The notes: a model not told the origin generated them from the letters alone. Positions 33,842 through 45,400 are shown, counted from the first letter of the stretch. The stretch is 64,000 nucleotides of DNA from Eledone cirrhosa (GCA_964016885.1 OZ024745.1:49044042-49108041); one strand, 5' to 3'. Translations and numbers: made by a program.

Positions 33842-35280
33842 GTAAGGAATCTCTAAATTTGTCCTGCAATAACAACTTGCAATGATTTAGTAGAAAGTGT
33901 CTAAAAAAGGGTTTGGTAATTCAAATGTTAATAGTGTCTTCACTTGTGGACTTGTGAAAATTTGTAAATTTGTAGACTTTCTTATTCAATGTGATGCTGT
34001 CAATTATGCCAAAAATAATGATGGGCATGGTTGTTAATTTATCACATAAAATAAAATAAAAAAACCCCCAAAAGGGTGCTCTCAAAATATATGATGTAAA
34101 AAATATGTTAATAATAAATTAAATGCAGTTAGTAACAAACCTTATACATCACAAACATTTTCAAAAGCAAAACATTGATAACAGCTATTAAATCATCAAT
34201 ATTCTTGTCTCGTTATTGTCTTTTGATGCAGTACAGGATGTTAAGTGATAAATAACTCTTATTTCCAAACATGTTCATACATATGAAGGGTAGGGATACA
34301 GGTTTTTCTTGCTTTTTTTTGTTTTTACAGTTTAGTTAAGGTAGGAGAACCAGTGCCCAAGACTGTTTTCATGGTCGCCAAGTCTAGTAGGAGAGAGGAA
34401 GGTATTCTCGAACTAGAGATCTGGTTCGAGTGCTTGCAAAATGATAGTAGACTCCAGTAAAGGCAGCAAAGGGTCAAGAGGTTGTGTTAAACTGGATGAT
34501 GCCACCAAAGCAGGCCAAACTAGGATGTAAACTCAGAATGTAAAGAACTAGATAAATACCATAAGACATCTTATCCAATGTTTTAACAAATCTACCAAAT
34601 TCACTGTCCTCAAATGAATTTATGACTACTACTTATTTTGCTAGTACTATATCAATTTACCATTTCTGCTGTAAACCAATGAGATAGCCTGAGAGAATGT
34701 GGAAGTCTCTGTAATAATTTAACCTACTAGGAGTGTGATTTTGTTGTTGATGTTGTTATGGCTCACACTTATATAAGTTTAGTTGACTTTCAATATGACT
34801 GTATATCATAGAAGGTCTGTGTTTAAATCTTTGGAACTTCAGTCTTATCATGTCACTATTTTTCTGGTGAGGGAAGGTGGGATTTGAATTTAGAATGCAC
34901 AGAGCTGGAACAGATACTCCAAGGCATTCCAACTGATGCTCTATCAATTCTGTTAACCCACTGCTCGAAACTGGTATTTTATCAAACTCAAAAAGATGAA
35001 AAGCAAAGTTAACCATAGCAAAATTTGTTCTAACAGTGCTAAAAACTGGAACAAATTCTAAGAAAGTATTTAATTTGAAACCTTAATGATCCTACAAATT
35101 CACAGAAATAGCTGTCAAATCTTACCAAAATCTGCTGTCTTTAAAAAAATGGAAACAAACAATGTTATACTATATATGGAAAAGGGTAGGATGGTATGCT
35201 TGGTCATGGCTGACCTGGTGTTAACCAGCAACCACTTTTGTCACTGTTATCTTCAAGCCTTTGTTTATCATAATGGAATA
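33842..35280. other. Intron 2 sequence with old SINE remnant
   Basis: About 34850-35020 (-) reads as an old SINE (GGATTTGAATTTAGAATGC, AGCAAAGTTAACC). Nothing else was recognised. Confidence 0.4.
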
Positions 35281-35895
35281 ATCATCATCATCATCATCAC
35301 CGTTTTACGTCCGTTCTTCCACGCTAGCATGGGTTAGACGGGTTGTCCTGTTGTGTGCAGTGTCTGGTCGGCTGACCATGCCTTGCTCATACAGGAACTG
35401 ATCTGGCTTGATTTCTACAGCTGGATGCCCTTCCTAACACCAACCTCATTTACAGTGAGTGCTGGGTGCTTTTTCGTGGCGCCTACACGTCCACTTTACA
35501 GTGTGGGCTGCGTGTTTTTTTGCCGTGGCACCTCCACGACCACCTTGCGGTGGGGGGAGTGGGGGCATATTGTTTATATGCTTCAGCATGTACCCATGGG
35601 AGGTCGGGTACTCTGTATTACTGCGTGACGCCAGAAGTCATGGTCGTGTGTCATTGTCTTTGAGAGGTGTAATTGGGTAAGGTCGGCTTTTATCACCTCA
35701 TCCCAGGTCATCTTGGGTCTCCCCACTCCGCGGTTTCCATCGACTTCTAGTGCTCTGCACCTTTTTATGCAGCTGTCATCCTTCATACGCATCACATGTC
35801 CATACCAGCGCAACCGCCTCTCCTGCACACAGCATTTGATTCCTCTTATGCTCAGTCTCTCTCTCAATTCATTTATGCTTTGTATGGACATGATA
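35281..35895 (-). mobile_element. Family A-like LINE copy
   Basis: (ATC)n at 35281-35299, 3' UTR, then a C-terminal ORF piece on the minus strand at 35891-35583 (RRLRWYGHVMRMKDDSCIK, GRPKMTWDEVIKADLTQLHL). The UTR differs from the 1-563 type and is close to the copy at 48645-49178. Confidence 0.8.
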
Positions 35896-36154
35896 ACTCC
35901 CTAGTGCTGGTGTCTAACGATAAAATTCTCCCAATACATTTTGTAATTTTTTATTGTTATATTTTAATGAAATATTTGGCAGCACATGTTAAATTTCTCA
36001 ATTAAACAGTAGATAAGTGAATTGAATTTACCTTAGTATATGGCAGGTATTTATTTTATCGACCTTGAGAAGAAGAAAAGCAAGATTGACAGGGTTTGAA
36101 CTCTGAACACAAAGCATTCTGATGCTTTAACTAATCATTGCCTGTGTCATCAGC

Positions 36155-36968
36155 ATCATTTTTACGGTTGCTTTTTCATATTAGCATGGGCTGGAAAAAG
36201 CATTTTTTGAGGCAGCTTTCTATAGCCAAATTCCCTTCCTGACACCAGCCCTAGCAACTGATTATCAAGCATGTGAAATTACTGATTTGTGAGACATAAA
36301 CAAATATCACTGGCTCTCCAAGCATTATTTATGTGAAATGCACACACACACACACAGACACAGACACACATTCACATATATGATGGGCTTTTGCACAGTT
36401 TCTGTTTCAATTTTATTTATATGCCATTAGTCAGCCCATGGTTATTGAGTCCAAGATGCTATGCAGTATTTCACAGCTATTCTTGAAGCTTGACTTCAGA
36501 TAAATTCTAATCTTTTTTTTTTTTTTCATGTTTATGTCCTGATAGGAAAATGTTTTGTTCTTTTTATGATGTATATTATCTTAAATTTATTTGTTCAATT
36601 TCCTAATATCATTCGCAGTAAATTTAGTGTTATCATTTGATATTTCCACATGTTTCTATTTTATATTTTAGTTATTTCAAACAAGATTTTACAAATATAG
36701 TTCTTTAGTCAGGCTAAGCACATGACAACCGCCCAAGTGTTACAATAAAATACATGTAGTACACCCTGTATATAGCAGTGCTAGTGCCATGATAAAATGT
36801 ATTCAACACACTATGTCAAGTGTTGGTAGTGTTAGGAAGGGCATTCCATCCTAGAAACCATGCCAAAATATCGAATATATAGGTAAGACATGGTTTTCTG
36901 AGCATATCTCATCTCAGACCATTCAACTGATGTTAGCATAGAACATGATGATGATGATGATGATTTCT
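36155..36968. mobile_element. Degenerate LINE tail fragments of opposite orientation
   Basis: 36155-36245 is a decayed minus-strand tail. 36745-36968 is a plus-strand tail (GTTAGGAAGGGCATTCCATC, then GATGATGATGATGATGAT). The plus-strand tail stops only 21 bp before exon 3. A (CA)n tract lies at 36342-36370. Confidence 0.65.
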
Positions 36969-36989
36969 ATTTATGTAATATATTGACAG

Positions 36990-37096
36990 ATATCAATGAC
37001 CCTGGTGACTATGGAGCGCAGCCATTACATTTTGCAGCCAAATATAAGCGAGACTCTTCAAAAAGGTCAGGTGTGACTCCATCCAGTGAAGAAGCT
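36990..37096 (+). CDS. TRPA exon 3: ankyrin repeat
   Basis: Residues 92-127. Acceptor TATTGACAG has a poor pyrimidine tract because LINE sequence ends just upstream. Donor GTAAGT. NINDPGDYGAQPLHFAAKY matches the next ankyrin repeat, followed by a basic linker (KRDSSKRSG). Phase 1 in, phase 0 out. Confidence 0.85.
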
Positions 37097-37132
37097 GTAA
37101 GTGTTGTAGTGAATATAAATATATATATATAT

Positions 37133-37320
37133 ATAGGAAAAGAGTCAGGACCCCGACGGCTGAGCTCCGCCTGTTTCGACAGCTAGATTGACAGCTGTAG
37201 AAACGGCCAGAGCTCAGCCACCGGGGTCCTGACTCTTTTCCTATTACCCACTCTACTACCCTAAGTATTGAGTACTCTGGTGCATTATGGTCCACCTGGT
37301 ATCTTACGAAACCATCTTTG
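37133..37320. repeat. Palindromic repeat element, copy 2
   Basis: 37133-37244 is an imperfect palindrome (about 54-bp arms, around 6-8 mismatches) whose outer stem ATAGGAAAAGAGTCAGGACC pairs with its reverse complement at the right. The tail CTACTACCCTAAGTATTGAG and GGTCCACCTGG follow as in copy 1. It starts 36 bp after the exon 3 donor, inside a TA tract. Confidence 0.85.
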
Positions 37321-37344
37321 TTCTTTGTTGTTATATATATATAT

Positions 37345-37393
37345 AATAATTGTTTCTACTTTTGGCACAAGGCCAGCAATTACCCAGTACATT
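37345..37393 (-). mobile_element. 5'-truncated SINE scrap
   Basis: Only the 3' ~49 bp of the main SINE (AATAATTGTTTCTACTTTTG) is present, fused directly to the chimera at 37394. Confidence 0.75.
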
Positions 37394-37789
37394 ATGGAGG
37401 CACATGGCTTAGTGGTTAGAGCATTGGCCTTGCAATCGAAAGGTTGTGAGTTCAATTTTCAGACCAGGTGATGTGTTGTTTCCTTGAGCAAAACACTTTA
37501 TTTCACATTGCTCCAGTTTACTCAGCTGTAGAAATGAGATGGTAGGGACCCCAGTCCCTATCATTCCACTGCAAAGTGGTTGTGGAGGTGTCACAGCAAA
37601 AAAAGCACCCAGTCCACACTGTAAAGTGGACGGGTAGGCGCCATGGAAAAAAAGCACCCAGCACTCACTGTAAATGAGGTTGGTGTTAGGAAGGGCATCC
37701 AGCTGTAGAAATCAACCAAAATCAGTTCCCGTCCCACCCTTGCAAGCAGGGAAAAGCGGACGTAAATGATGATGATGATGATGATATAT
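37394..37789 (+). mobile_element. SINE with LINE-like 3' tail
   Basis: Head GGAGGCACATGGCTTAGTGG and GGTTGTGAGTTCAATTTTC, LINE UTR-like 3' half (GGGCATCCAGCTGTAG, AAGCGGACGTAAATG), ending (GAT)n then (TA)n. Confidence 0.8.
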
Positions 37790-37797
37790 ATATATAT

Positions 37798-37963
37798 ATT
37801 AAAACAATAACAGAAAGCTGGATTGGAAAATTTACTTTAGAATTCTAACTCCACAAAATCATAATTGGATGATAGAGCTGGGCCATCGAAATATGTGTAG
37901 TGATGTCGTGGAATTAAAATTCTAAAGTAAAGTTTCCAGTTGAGCTTTCTGTTGTTTTAATGA
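37798..37963. mobile_element. MITE with ~54-bp terminal inverted repeats
   Basis: The left end ATTAAAACAATAACAGAAAG...TTTACTTTAGAATTCTAAC is mirrored by GTGGAATTAAAATTCTAAAG...CTTTCTGTTGTTTTAAT at the right. About 165 bp, non-coding. The superfamily is uncertain. Confidence 0.65.
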
Positions 37964-38144
37964 ATACTTTACTCCGTTCTTGCCCCAACCACTGGATGCC
38001 ACATTTATGATGAATGACTTGCATAACATTGAGTGCTTTAATTAATTTGTTGCATCATCGTTTACCAACCTGAACCACTTCTTCTACCCACTGGTGAACA
38101 GCCTAACATAAATGATATATATATATATATATATATCATCATCT

Positions 38145-38720
38145 GGTGGTTTCAGCCGAAATTGGCTCAACAATTGATCTCCACGTGGGTCTGTCGTTCA
38201 TTGCTAAGCCTGGATTTCAATACGAGAATCTCTGGAGATGACATCGAGGTAGGAGAGCTTGCGTCCCCTATTATTAGTGACTGCTTGTGGTTTCCAAAGC
38301 ACTAATTGGGACACAGCCCCGTAGGTGGCACGATGGCAGTGGCCAGCAAATCTTACTCTTCTCTTACGTACAATGACAGATATGTGTGGGAGGCCGGCAT
38401 ATATCTCTCTCAAAGGCAAATGTCGCAGCTTATGTTCTGAATTTGCTGAAGCAGGCGAGTGTAAGTGCCATCAAGGTGCTTTTGTTGTTTGGCCTTCATC
38501 TCAACGAGGGTAAAACAGAGTACATAACAGGCAACAGCATCAAAGCAATCAACGGCAGTGATATCAAGCAAGTCGAGTATTTCAAGTATCTTGGGTTCTA
38601 GATCATGGACTCTGAGAAGGATTTCGCGACCAGAAAGGCCCAAGCATGGTCAGCTTGCAACAAGATGGATCGAGTTTGGCGCTCAAATCTTTCCAACCGC
38701 ACCAAGATCAGACTCTTCCA
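38145..38720. pseudogene. LINE fragment with 5' inversion (another family)
   Basis: 38411-38720 (+) reads LHLNEGKTEYITGNSIKAIN, KQVEYFKYLGF, stop, and KAQAWSACNKMDRVW, the RT thumb part of a LINE. 38410-38204 (-) reads LREIYAGLPHISVIVRKRRV, RFAGHCHRA, the region that follows it in the protein. The two halves meet head to head at 38410/38411 with about 45 residues missing. Confidence 0.7.
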
Positions 38721-38723
38721 AGT

Positions 38724-38727
<4 letters not shown>

Positions 38728-38775
<48 letters not shown>
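38728..38775. repeat. (TA)n microsatellite
   Basis: Pure TA tract between two LINE fragments. Confidence 0.9.
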
Positions 38776-38777
<2 letters not shown>

Positions 38778-38948
38778 GTAAATGAGGTTGGTGTTAGGAA
38801 GGGCATCCAGCTGTAGAAATCAAGCCAGAATCAGTTCCTGTATGAGCAAGGCACTGTCAGTCGACCGGACACTGCCCACAACAGGACAACCTATCTAACC
38901 CATGCTAGCGTGGAAGAACGGACGTAAAACGGTGATGATGATGATGAT
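38776..38948 (+). mobile_element. Family A-like LINE tail
   Basis: Starts GTAAATGAGGTTGGTGTTAG and ends AACGGACGTAAAACGGTG, (GAT)n. It sits 56 bp upstream of exon 4. Confidence 0.8.
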
Positions 38949-39004
38949 ATACATACACACACACAAACACATATATTTATTTGTCATTTGTTTCTTTTTT
39001 TCAG

Positions 39005-39175
39005 CCTGAATTAGATGAAACAAGTGATGACAGTGCCATATCCTATTTAGTAGAAAGAGGAGCTGATATAAATGCCCAGGACACCTATGGTAGCACACCA
39101 TTGCATTTTGCAGCCATGAGAGGAAATGATGCAGCCATCACTCTCTTGTTGACGTTTCCTCAAATTGAAATTGAT
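39005..39175 (+). CDS. TRPA exon 4: ankyrin repeats
   Basis: Residues 128-184. T-rich acceptor (TTCTTTTTTTCAG), donor GTAAGT, phase 0/0. AISYLVERGADINAQDTYGS then TPLHFAAMRGNDAAITLLL. A (ACT)n/(ACC)n tract follows at 39209-39253. Confidence 0.92.
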
Positions 39176-39204
39176 GTAAGTTTGCATTGTTGTTGTGTTG
39201 GTGG

Positions 39205-39249
<45 letters not shown>

Positions 39250-39910
39250 CACCATTACCGCCCCCGCCGCCGCTATTACTATTTGGCTTTTAATAAAATT
39301 AATCATTAAATTCAATTAGCCATTTTAGATTAAACAGTCTATGAAGATTTAATGATTTTCTTTCAATTAAAAGTTAAGAAGCCATTGCCCTTGTTATTTT
39401 ATTGTGATAGCTACTATCCTTCTGTCAACAATTTTATGGATGAACCAATCAAAAGTCAGCATTTTTTTAAAATGCCGTCTTCCAACTCATTTGAAATTAT
39501 TTCACAGCGAAATTACAATGTTAGCTCTCAGACTGACAACGTGTCATCAGGAAAATAGACTGTGGACACAAATTGTGTATCTATGCACACCTTAACTTTT
39601 AACATTCTGTATCACATAAAACTACATTTGCAAATATTTCTTGAAAAGTACAAAACAACACTAAGATGGCATCACATTAAAGCCTTTACTCTAATAGTAC
39701 AATTTTTCACAATGATCTGTCCATATTATAAATATTTTAGATATTCTCTGCTAAAGCATTTGAGGATGTTAGAGGTGCACCCAAACAGAATTAGATTTGG
39801 ATAACTACAGGAATATTGTCTAGAGTAGAAAACGAAATTGTGCGAAGATATCATTTTTGTTGAATTGTTTTGTAAAACATGTTAGATTTTCATTTACTTT
39901 ATTTTATCAG

Positions 39911-40129
39911 AAAATGGACAAAACCCAAATGACTGCTTTGCATACTGCTGCACGTTACCGCCAAAAGATTGTTGCAGAAATCTTGATAAATGCTGGTGCA
40001 AAGATTCGGTGTTTTGATGATGAGAGATGTACTCCATTATTTTATGCTTGCTTCTATGGTTGTATAGATATTGTGAATCTATTATTTGATGCAGCTACAC
40101 GAGAAGATGAATGGATTGTTTGTTATGAA
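39911..40129 (+). CDS. TRPA exon 5: two ankyrin repeats
   Basis: Residues 185-257. Acceptor TTTTATCAG, donor GTAAGT, phase 0/0. TALHTAARYRQKIVAEILI and TPLFYACFYGCIDIVNLLF. The 73 codons are uninterrupted. Confidence 0.92.
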
Positions 40130-41408
40130 GTAAGTTTGCCTTTTATGCTTCCAAGGTTGTTATCATATATCATTGTCATCATTTTACTATGTAGGTATGG
40201 GATGGATGAAACTATTTGGAGCTGTATATTCTATAGCTTGATGTTATTCATGATGCTAACCCCTGTTGTAATAACCCCCTCCTCATAATCATTTTTACAT
40301 TCACTTTTCTATACAGGTTGGACAAGGTTTTTTAGGGACAGTCTTTTCTACAGTTGGGTGCTCTTGCTGACATCAACCCATACTTTATATTTTAAGTATA
40401 GTATATACCAAACAACAACTCGAAAAGAATTATATGGTCAGACACATGATTAATCAAACATTTTGTCAATCCATTTCTCAGCAAAAAATACACCAACCTC
40501 ATTTATGTCTTCTTTATTACCCACCCAAAAGAATTTGTTACTAGCATCTTTTCTAGTGATAAGATGTACCTCTTGTACACAAATCACTATTTCTCTGTGA
40601 TAATGTTTCAACTACCTCAGAGGATCATCCTCTCATAGTTCCAACATTCAAAGTGGCTACACAAAATATAGTCTGAATTGAAATATGGCAGGATGAAGAC
40701 CTGGGTGGCCTACGAGTCCTGACCCTACCTTTTAACAACACCTTCAACTAAACATTACTAGACCATCTCAAATTATATATAAAATGGTCTAGTGACTTTT
40801 GAGCCACCCTATACAGTGTGCTTTCCAAGGCATTGGTTGGGTGTACTGTACAAGACATATGCCCAAGGTGCTTTGCAGGGGGATTGAACCAGGAACCATG
40901 TGGCTGCAAAGAAAACTTCTTAACCACACAGCTATGCCTGTACCAATGCTATGCTGGCCTATGTTATGAAAATCAAATTTCTTTTCTCATTCTTCATCTT
41001 CATCAGTATTTAAGATCTATTTGTCCATGTTTGCATTAGTTAGATGTGTTGTCATATTATGAGACAAGTCTGATCAGGTGACCATGTCTTGCTCATAGGG
41101 ATTTATTTTTTGTCTAGATTTCTATGGCTGGATGCCTTTTCTATCTTCAATCACATTACGGTGTGGACTGGGTGCTTTATTTCTCGAGTCACCACCACCA
41201 CAACTTTGCAGGGTGATCTGGAGGCTTTGCGAACAGTTAGAGTTATGCAAAGACAACCTGCTTTCAAAGATGTAGTTAATGTAATACTTTTGTTGAAGCA
41301 GTATATACTTCAGTATGTTAATTATTGAATTGCTTGAATTTTTTTATTTATTAATTTTCTTCAGGAGAAATTAACCATATCATTAACCCTAACTTTTCTC
41401 TCTTTTAG
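40130..41408. other. Intron 5: old SINE and LINE relics
   Basis: 40850-40945 (-) is a second-type SINE head (GGATTGAACCAGGAACCATG, TTAACCACACAGC). 41005-41235 (-) is a degenerate LINE UTR with GGCTGGATGCC and GTGTGGACTGGGTGC. No exon was seen. Confidence 0.5.
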
Positions 41409-41502
41409 TTGGTTGCTGATAAAAATATAGATGGAAAAACTTGTCTTCATGCTGCAATTGATGGAGGTTTTGCTGAGGTTGCACAAATATGTTTAATGCG
41501 AG
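41409..41502 (+). CDS. TRPA exon 6: ankyrin repeat
   Basis: Residues 258-288. Acceptor CTCTTTTAG, donor GTAAAT, phase 0 in, 1 out. NIDGKTCLHAAIDGGFAEVA and QICLMRG. Confidence 0.9.
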
Positions 41503-41734
41503 GTAAATAATTAAATTCTTTTCACAGCTTTAGTCATCCATCTTATTACATAGCTTAACATCTTATCTTGTGGAACACCAGGAATTTTTAATAGAATCCA
41601 TTGCTACAGATCCTTACAGCTACAATGTCATAAATTTTTTAAATGCCCCTGGTATAAGAATTGATTAATAAAATGATTCTGTTCTGTTTTGTTTTGAATA
41701 TTCCACCATTATTCTTTTCTTTTGATTGTTTTAG

Positions 41735-41930
41735 GTGCAGATGTAAATGGCGTAGAATCAGACCGGTCCATGCCACTCCATCGAGCTGCGATGTCTGGTA
41801 ATATGGAATGTGTAAAATTGTTAGTTGATAATGATGCTAGAATAGATGCCTATGATGAAGACCAATCAACACCACTGCATAAAGCTGCATTATATAATCA
41901 TTATAATGTAGTTGATTATCTTATAAACTG
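41735..41930 (+). CDS. TRPA exon 7: ankyrin repeats
   Basis: Residues 289-353. Acceptor TTGTTTTAG, donor GTATGG, phase 1 in, 2 out. MPLHRAAMSGNMECVKLLVD and TPLHKAALYNHYNVVDYLI. Confidence 0.92.
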
Positions 41931-43063
41931 GTATGGTTACTACTTAGTTTTTTTCTAATCATTATTTCACCTTACAGCAGAGTATAAAATGCCATGGACA
42001 TAATTCACTTGATATTTGAGAATCTTCATAATCACTATTTTAGGAGAAATTATTTTCCAAGAGAGGTTAGCCTGCTGGGGAAGGTGTATATTATCTGTGA
42101 GTTGTTATGCCTGGCAGTGACAGGAAGTGCTTTTCCAGTGACAGGAAGTGGGATTTGAACTTAGAATGCATAGAACTAGAACAGATACCACAAAGCATCC
42201 CTTTATACTCTTTAACAATTTTTCCAATCTACTGCTCTTGGATTGTTAATTCCATGCTAGTGTGGAAGATGGACGTTAAACGATGATGATGATGATGATG
42301 ATGATTTATCAACTCCCCAAAAAATGAAATACAAAGTAGACCACATTGGTATTTGAACTCGGAGTGCAGAGGGATGGAATAAGTACCAAGGCATTTAATC
42401 TGACACCCTAACAACTCTGCCTATTCATCACCTGCTTAAGTTTAGCATTCAACATTAAATTCAATGCTACAATGAAGTCCTAAATTATGTTTTCTACACC
42501 ATCATGTATTATTGAGTGGCTGCAGGTAGATATGTTGATTCTGGTGAGTGATGATCCACCAAGGGATTACTACAATATAAGAGATTAGATCAGATGATAT
42601 TTACCAATGCCAATTTGGTATGGTGTCATGTGCAGAACAGCACTTCAACCTCAACAACAATAGCAGTCTACAGATGTAACATCTGTAGCTGTGAGTGCAG
42701 ATCTTGGAATGGTTTGAGCTCACACATGAATGTACATACCAAGAGAAGTTGCCAGAGGAACATCATCATTGATTTGACAGACCACTGAAGAAGTGTGTAC
42801 ATGTATATGTGTTTGTGAGTGTGTGGGCATCTGTTGGGAATTACAAGGCGAGCGTAAGGTTCAGGAAATAAAGTTACATGAACTTTTTCACATCCAATTA
42901 TTTTTTGAGTAAAACACTGCAACTTATCTGCCAGTATATATAGTAATTTAGAATTAATGCTTCATATTTTCCTGATACTTTAGAATTATACGTTTATAAA
43001 TTATACATTTATCCCACTTTACAATTAATTCACTATAATTTCTTATTCTCTTTGTGTTCTTAG
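41931..43063. other. Intron 7: old SINEs, LINE tail, zinc-finger relic
   Basis: Old minus-strand SINE pieces lie at about 42105-42240 and 42330-42435. A plus-strand LINE tail (ATGGACGTTAAACGATG, GAT repeat) lies at 42243-42305. At 42675-42790 a + frame reads YRCNICSCECRSWNGLSSHM then NVHTK, a C2H2-like finger from a retroelement ORF end, without splice context in the channel. Confidence 0.5.
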
Positions 43064-43247
43064 TGGTGCTCGTGTTAACAAGAGAGATAGTGACAGTTAT
43101 AGTCCACTGTTGTTAGCAGCACTTCGTGGCCATATTGAGACCATTGAGATATTAATGAATGCTTCTGCAGACCCTTTAGCTGTGGACAAATATGAAAAAA
43201 CGGCTGTTTTTCTGGCTTCAGAAGAAAACAAAGTTGAAGTTCTCAAG
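43064..43247 (+). CDS. TRPA exon 8: ankyrin repeats, weak donor
   Basis: Residues 354-415. Acceptor GTGTTCTTAG, phase 2 in, 0 out. SPLLLAALRGHIETIEILM and TAVFLASEENKVEVLK. The donor GTTATT departs from consensus, though CAAG precedes it, and it opens into a long pyrimidine tract. Confidence 0.88.
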
Positions 43248-43292
43248 GTTATTTTTTCAGTTTCTAAACTTTTGATTTTAACTTCCTTCTCC

Positions 43293-43577
43293 TTTGCATT
43301 CTCCTCATCGTCATCGTCCTCCTCCTTTCTTCGTTTTCTTCTTTTGTTCTTTTTCTTTTTTTCTTTTTCTTTTTTCTTTTTCTTTATTTCACATTCTTTA
43401 TTTTTTTCTTTTTTTTCTTTTTTCTTTTTTTCTTTTTTTCTTTTTTTCTTTTTTTCTTTTTTTCTTTTTTTCTTTTTTTTTCTTTTTTTTTCTTTTTTTT
43501 CTTTTTTTCTTTTTTTCTTTTTTCTTCCTTCATTTTTTTCGTCTTTTTCTTTTTTTCCTTTTCTTTTTTTTCTTCTA
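43293..43577. repeat. ~285-bp polypyrimidine tract
   Basis: Almost only T and C on the + strand, mostly T5-8 C repeats. The open frames through it are low-complexity Phe/Ser runs. Confidence 0.9.
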
Positions 43578-43905
43578 TATGATGTGTTAGATATGTTAGA
43601 TACGTTATATTAAACAGGTTTACATTATATTGAAACTTAATATTAAATAGTCTAAAAAAATTATAATCATATTAATAGTAACTCATCTCAGATATTTAAA
43701 TTGAATGATTTTTGTGAATGATGATCATTGATTATAGGCCAATTAATATTTATTAACATTGTTGACTGTTGCAATTCTCTTTTCATTTTGCCATAACTTA
43801 TGGAGTGTCTATATCCCCATCATCATCATTATCATTAGCACTATCATTGTATATTGTATCTGTTATTTAATATTCAATGAAGATTTCATCTATTTTTTTT
43901 TTTAG

Positions 43906-44013
43906 AAACTTTTGGAATATCCTGGAATGAAAGATCAAATCCATGCGAATGATCAGTATGGCAATCGACCATTACATGTGGCAGCACAAGAAGGATTCAC
44001 GGAGATTTTGATG
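43906..44013 (+). CDS. TRPA exon 9: ankyrin repeat
   Basis: Residues 416-451. T-rich acceptor, donor GTAACA, phase 0/0. KLLEYPGMKDQIHANDQYGN then RPLHVAAQEGFTEILM. Confidence 0.9.
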
Positions 44014-44850
44014 GTAACATTAGCTAATTACAAATGTATAATCTCTCTATATAGTGTCACTATTACTGCTGTTGAAGTAGTAATAAAAAGGAAAAGAGTC
44101 AATCATTAGATTGGACCAAGTAAACTATATTTCAGTTGATCTCTCTATTGCTGATACTATCTACCTCTTGCATCTCCTGGTAGAAAGAAGCAAGATTTGA
44201 ACTCAGAATGCACAGAGCCAAGTCAGATACTGCAGAGTATCTTGTCTATCTCTTTAACAATTCCACCAAATCACAGCATCTGGACTTTATCAATACTGAA
44301 AGGTTGAAAGGTACAGTTAACCTTGGCAGGATTTGAACTCAGAATACACAGAGCTGAAACAAATACTGACTCTCTACTGACTCTGCCAATTTACTGCCAT
44401 TGTAGTAATAAATAAGTATTTGATTTTGATATATTCATTAATTTCACTGTTCATTGGAAGACTATTGTTACTCTGATGAAAAATTGTTGCTTTACTTCAT
44501 TTAGTTTTGATTTTTTAATGGTTTAGTCCAGGAGGAATAGTGCTCATGAGATTGTAGGGTGGAAGGGTAGTGTTTTATAAGAAAAAGACCCATTGCCTGG
44601 TTTAACACTGTCACCTGGTGCGTGAATATCTTTAGCAGAGTCTACTCTTTTGCAAGTATTCAGGCCTCTAGTTTGGGGATACCTTCCTCTCTCTCTATCA
44701 ACAGTCTTGGAGGCCCCCAAAAGGCTTAGAAACACTGTCTGCCTCGTTTTGATCAAACAGGAAAAAATCTACATGATCTTAAAGAAAAAAACTTCACTTA
44801 AAAGATATTTGAAAACAAATATAAAAAGTAATTGTTTAATTATTTTTCAG
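44014..44850. other. Intron 9 with old SINEs
   Basis: 44170-44405 (-) has two old SINE-like blocks (GATTTGAACTCAGAATGCAC and GGATTTGAACTCAGAATAC). The rest is unrecognised. Confidence 0.45.
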
Positions 44851-44939
44851 ATTCTTTTAAATCATGGAGCTGATATTATGGCCGCAAATGATGATGAAGA
44901 AACACCAATACATCTAGCCTCAAAATGTGGACGAACTAA
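44851..44939 (+). CDS. TRPA exon 10: ankyrin repeat
   Basis: Residues 452-480. Acceptor ATTTTTCAG, donor GTAAGC, phase 0 in, 2 out. ILLNHGADIMAANDDEETPI then HLASKCGRT. Confidence 0.9.
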
Positions 44940-44999
44940 GTAAGCTGTCTTCTTTACACTTTTCAGTAACTGTAGCTAATAAGGAGTGGCTAATAACAA

Positions 45000-45400
45000 T
45001 AAGGTGTCTAGTTGTTAGAGCATTGGATTAAATGCCTCACATTATTTGTTCTAGTTCCGGTGGATTGGCAGTATCGGTAGAGAGTCGGACACCATGCTTT
45101 GAAGCATAGAGTTACGTCCCTTTATGATCTGAGTTCAAATCACGCCGAGGTTAACTTTGCCTTTCATCCTTTCGGGGTCGATAAAATAAAGTACCAGTAA
45201 TGTACTGGATAATTGCTGGCCTTGTGCCTAAAATAGAAACAATTATTTGTTCTAGCTCCCTGCACTCTGAATTCAAATACCACAGATGTCAATATTGCCT
45301 TTCATTGTTTCAGGGTTGATAAATAAAGTAGTAGTACTGGGAGGTGGATTTGTAGGACTGTTAAAACATTGGACATGATGCCTTGCAGTATCTCTTTCAC
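45000..45400 (+). mobile_element. Young SINE (45059-45250) nested in an old SINE
   Basis: The young SINE is full length and flanked by ATTATTTGTTCTAG(T/C)TCC at 45041-45058 and 45242-45259. That duplicated sequence belongs to an older SINE, which starts near 45000 (GTGTCTAGTTGTTAGAGCAT) and resumes after 45259 (CTGAATTCAAATACCACAG). Confidence 0.8.

Noticed and set aside
43110..43613. 167-codon open frame through the polypyrimidine tract
   Set aside because: Only the first part is exon 8. The Phe/Ser-rich remainder is low-complexity intron after a GT donor, and exon 9 joins in frame at 43906.
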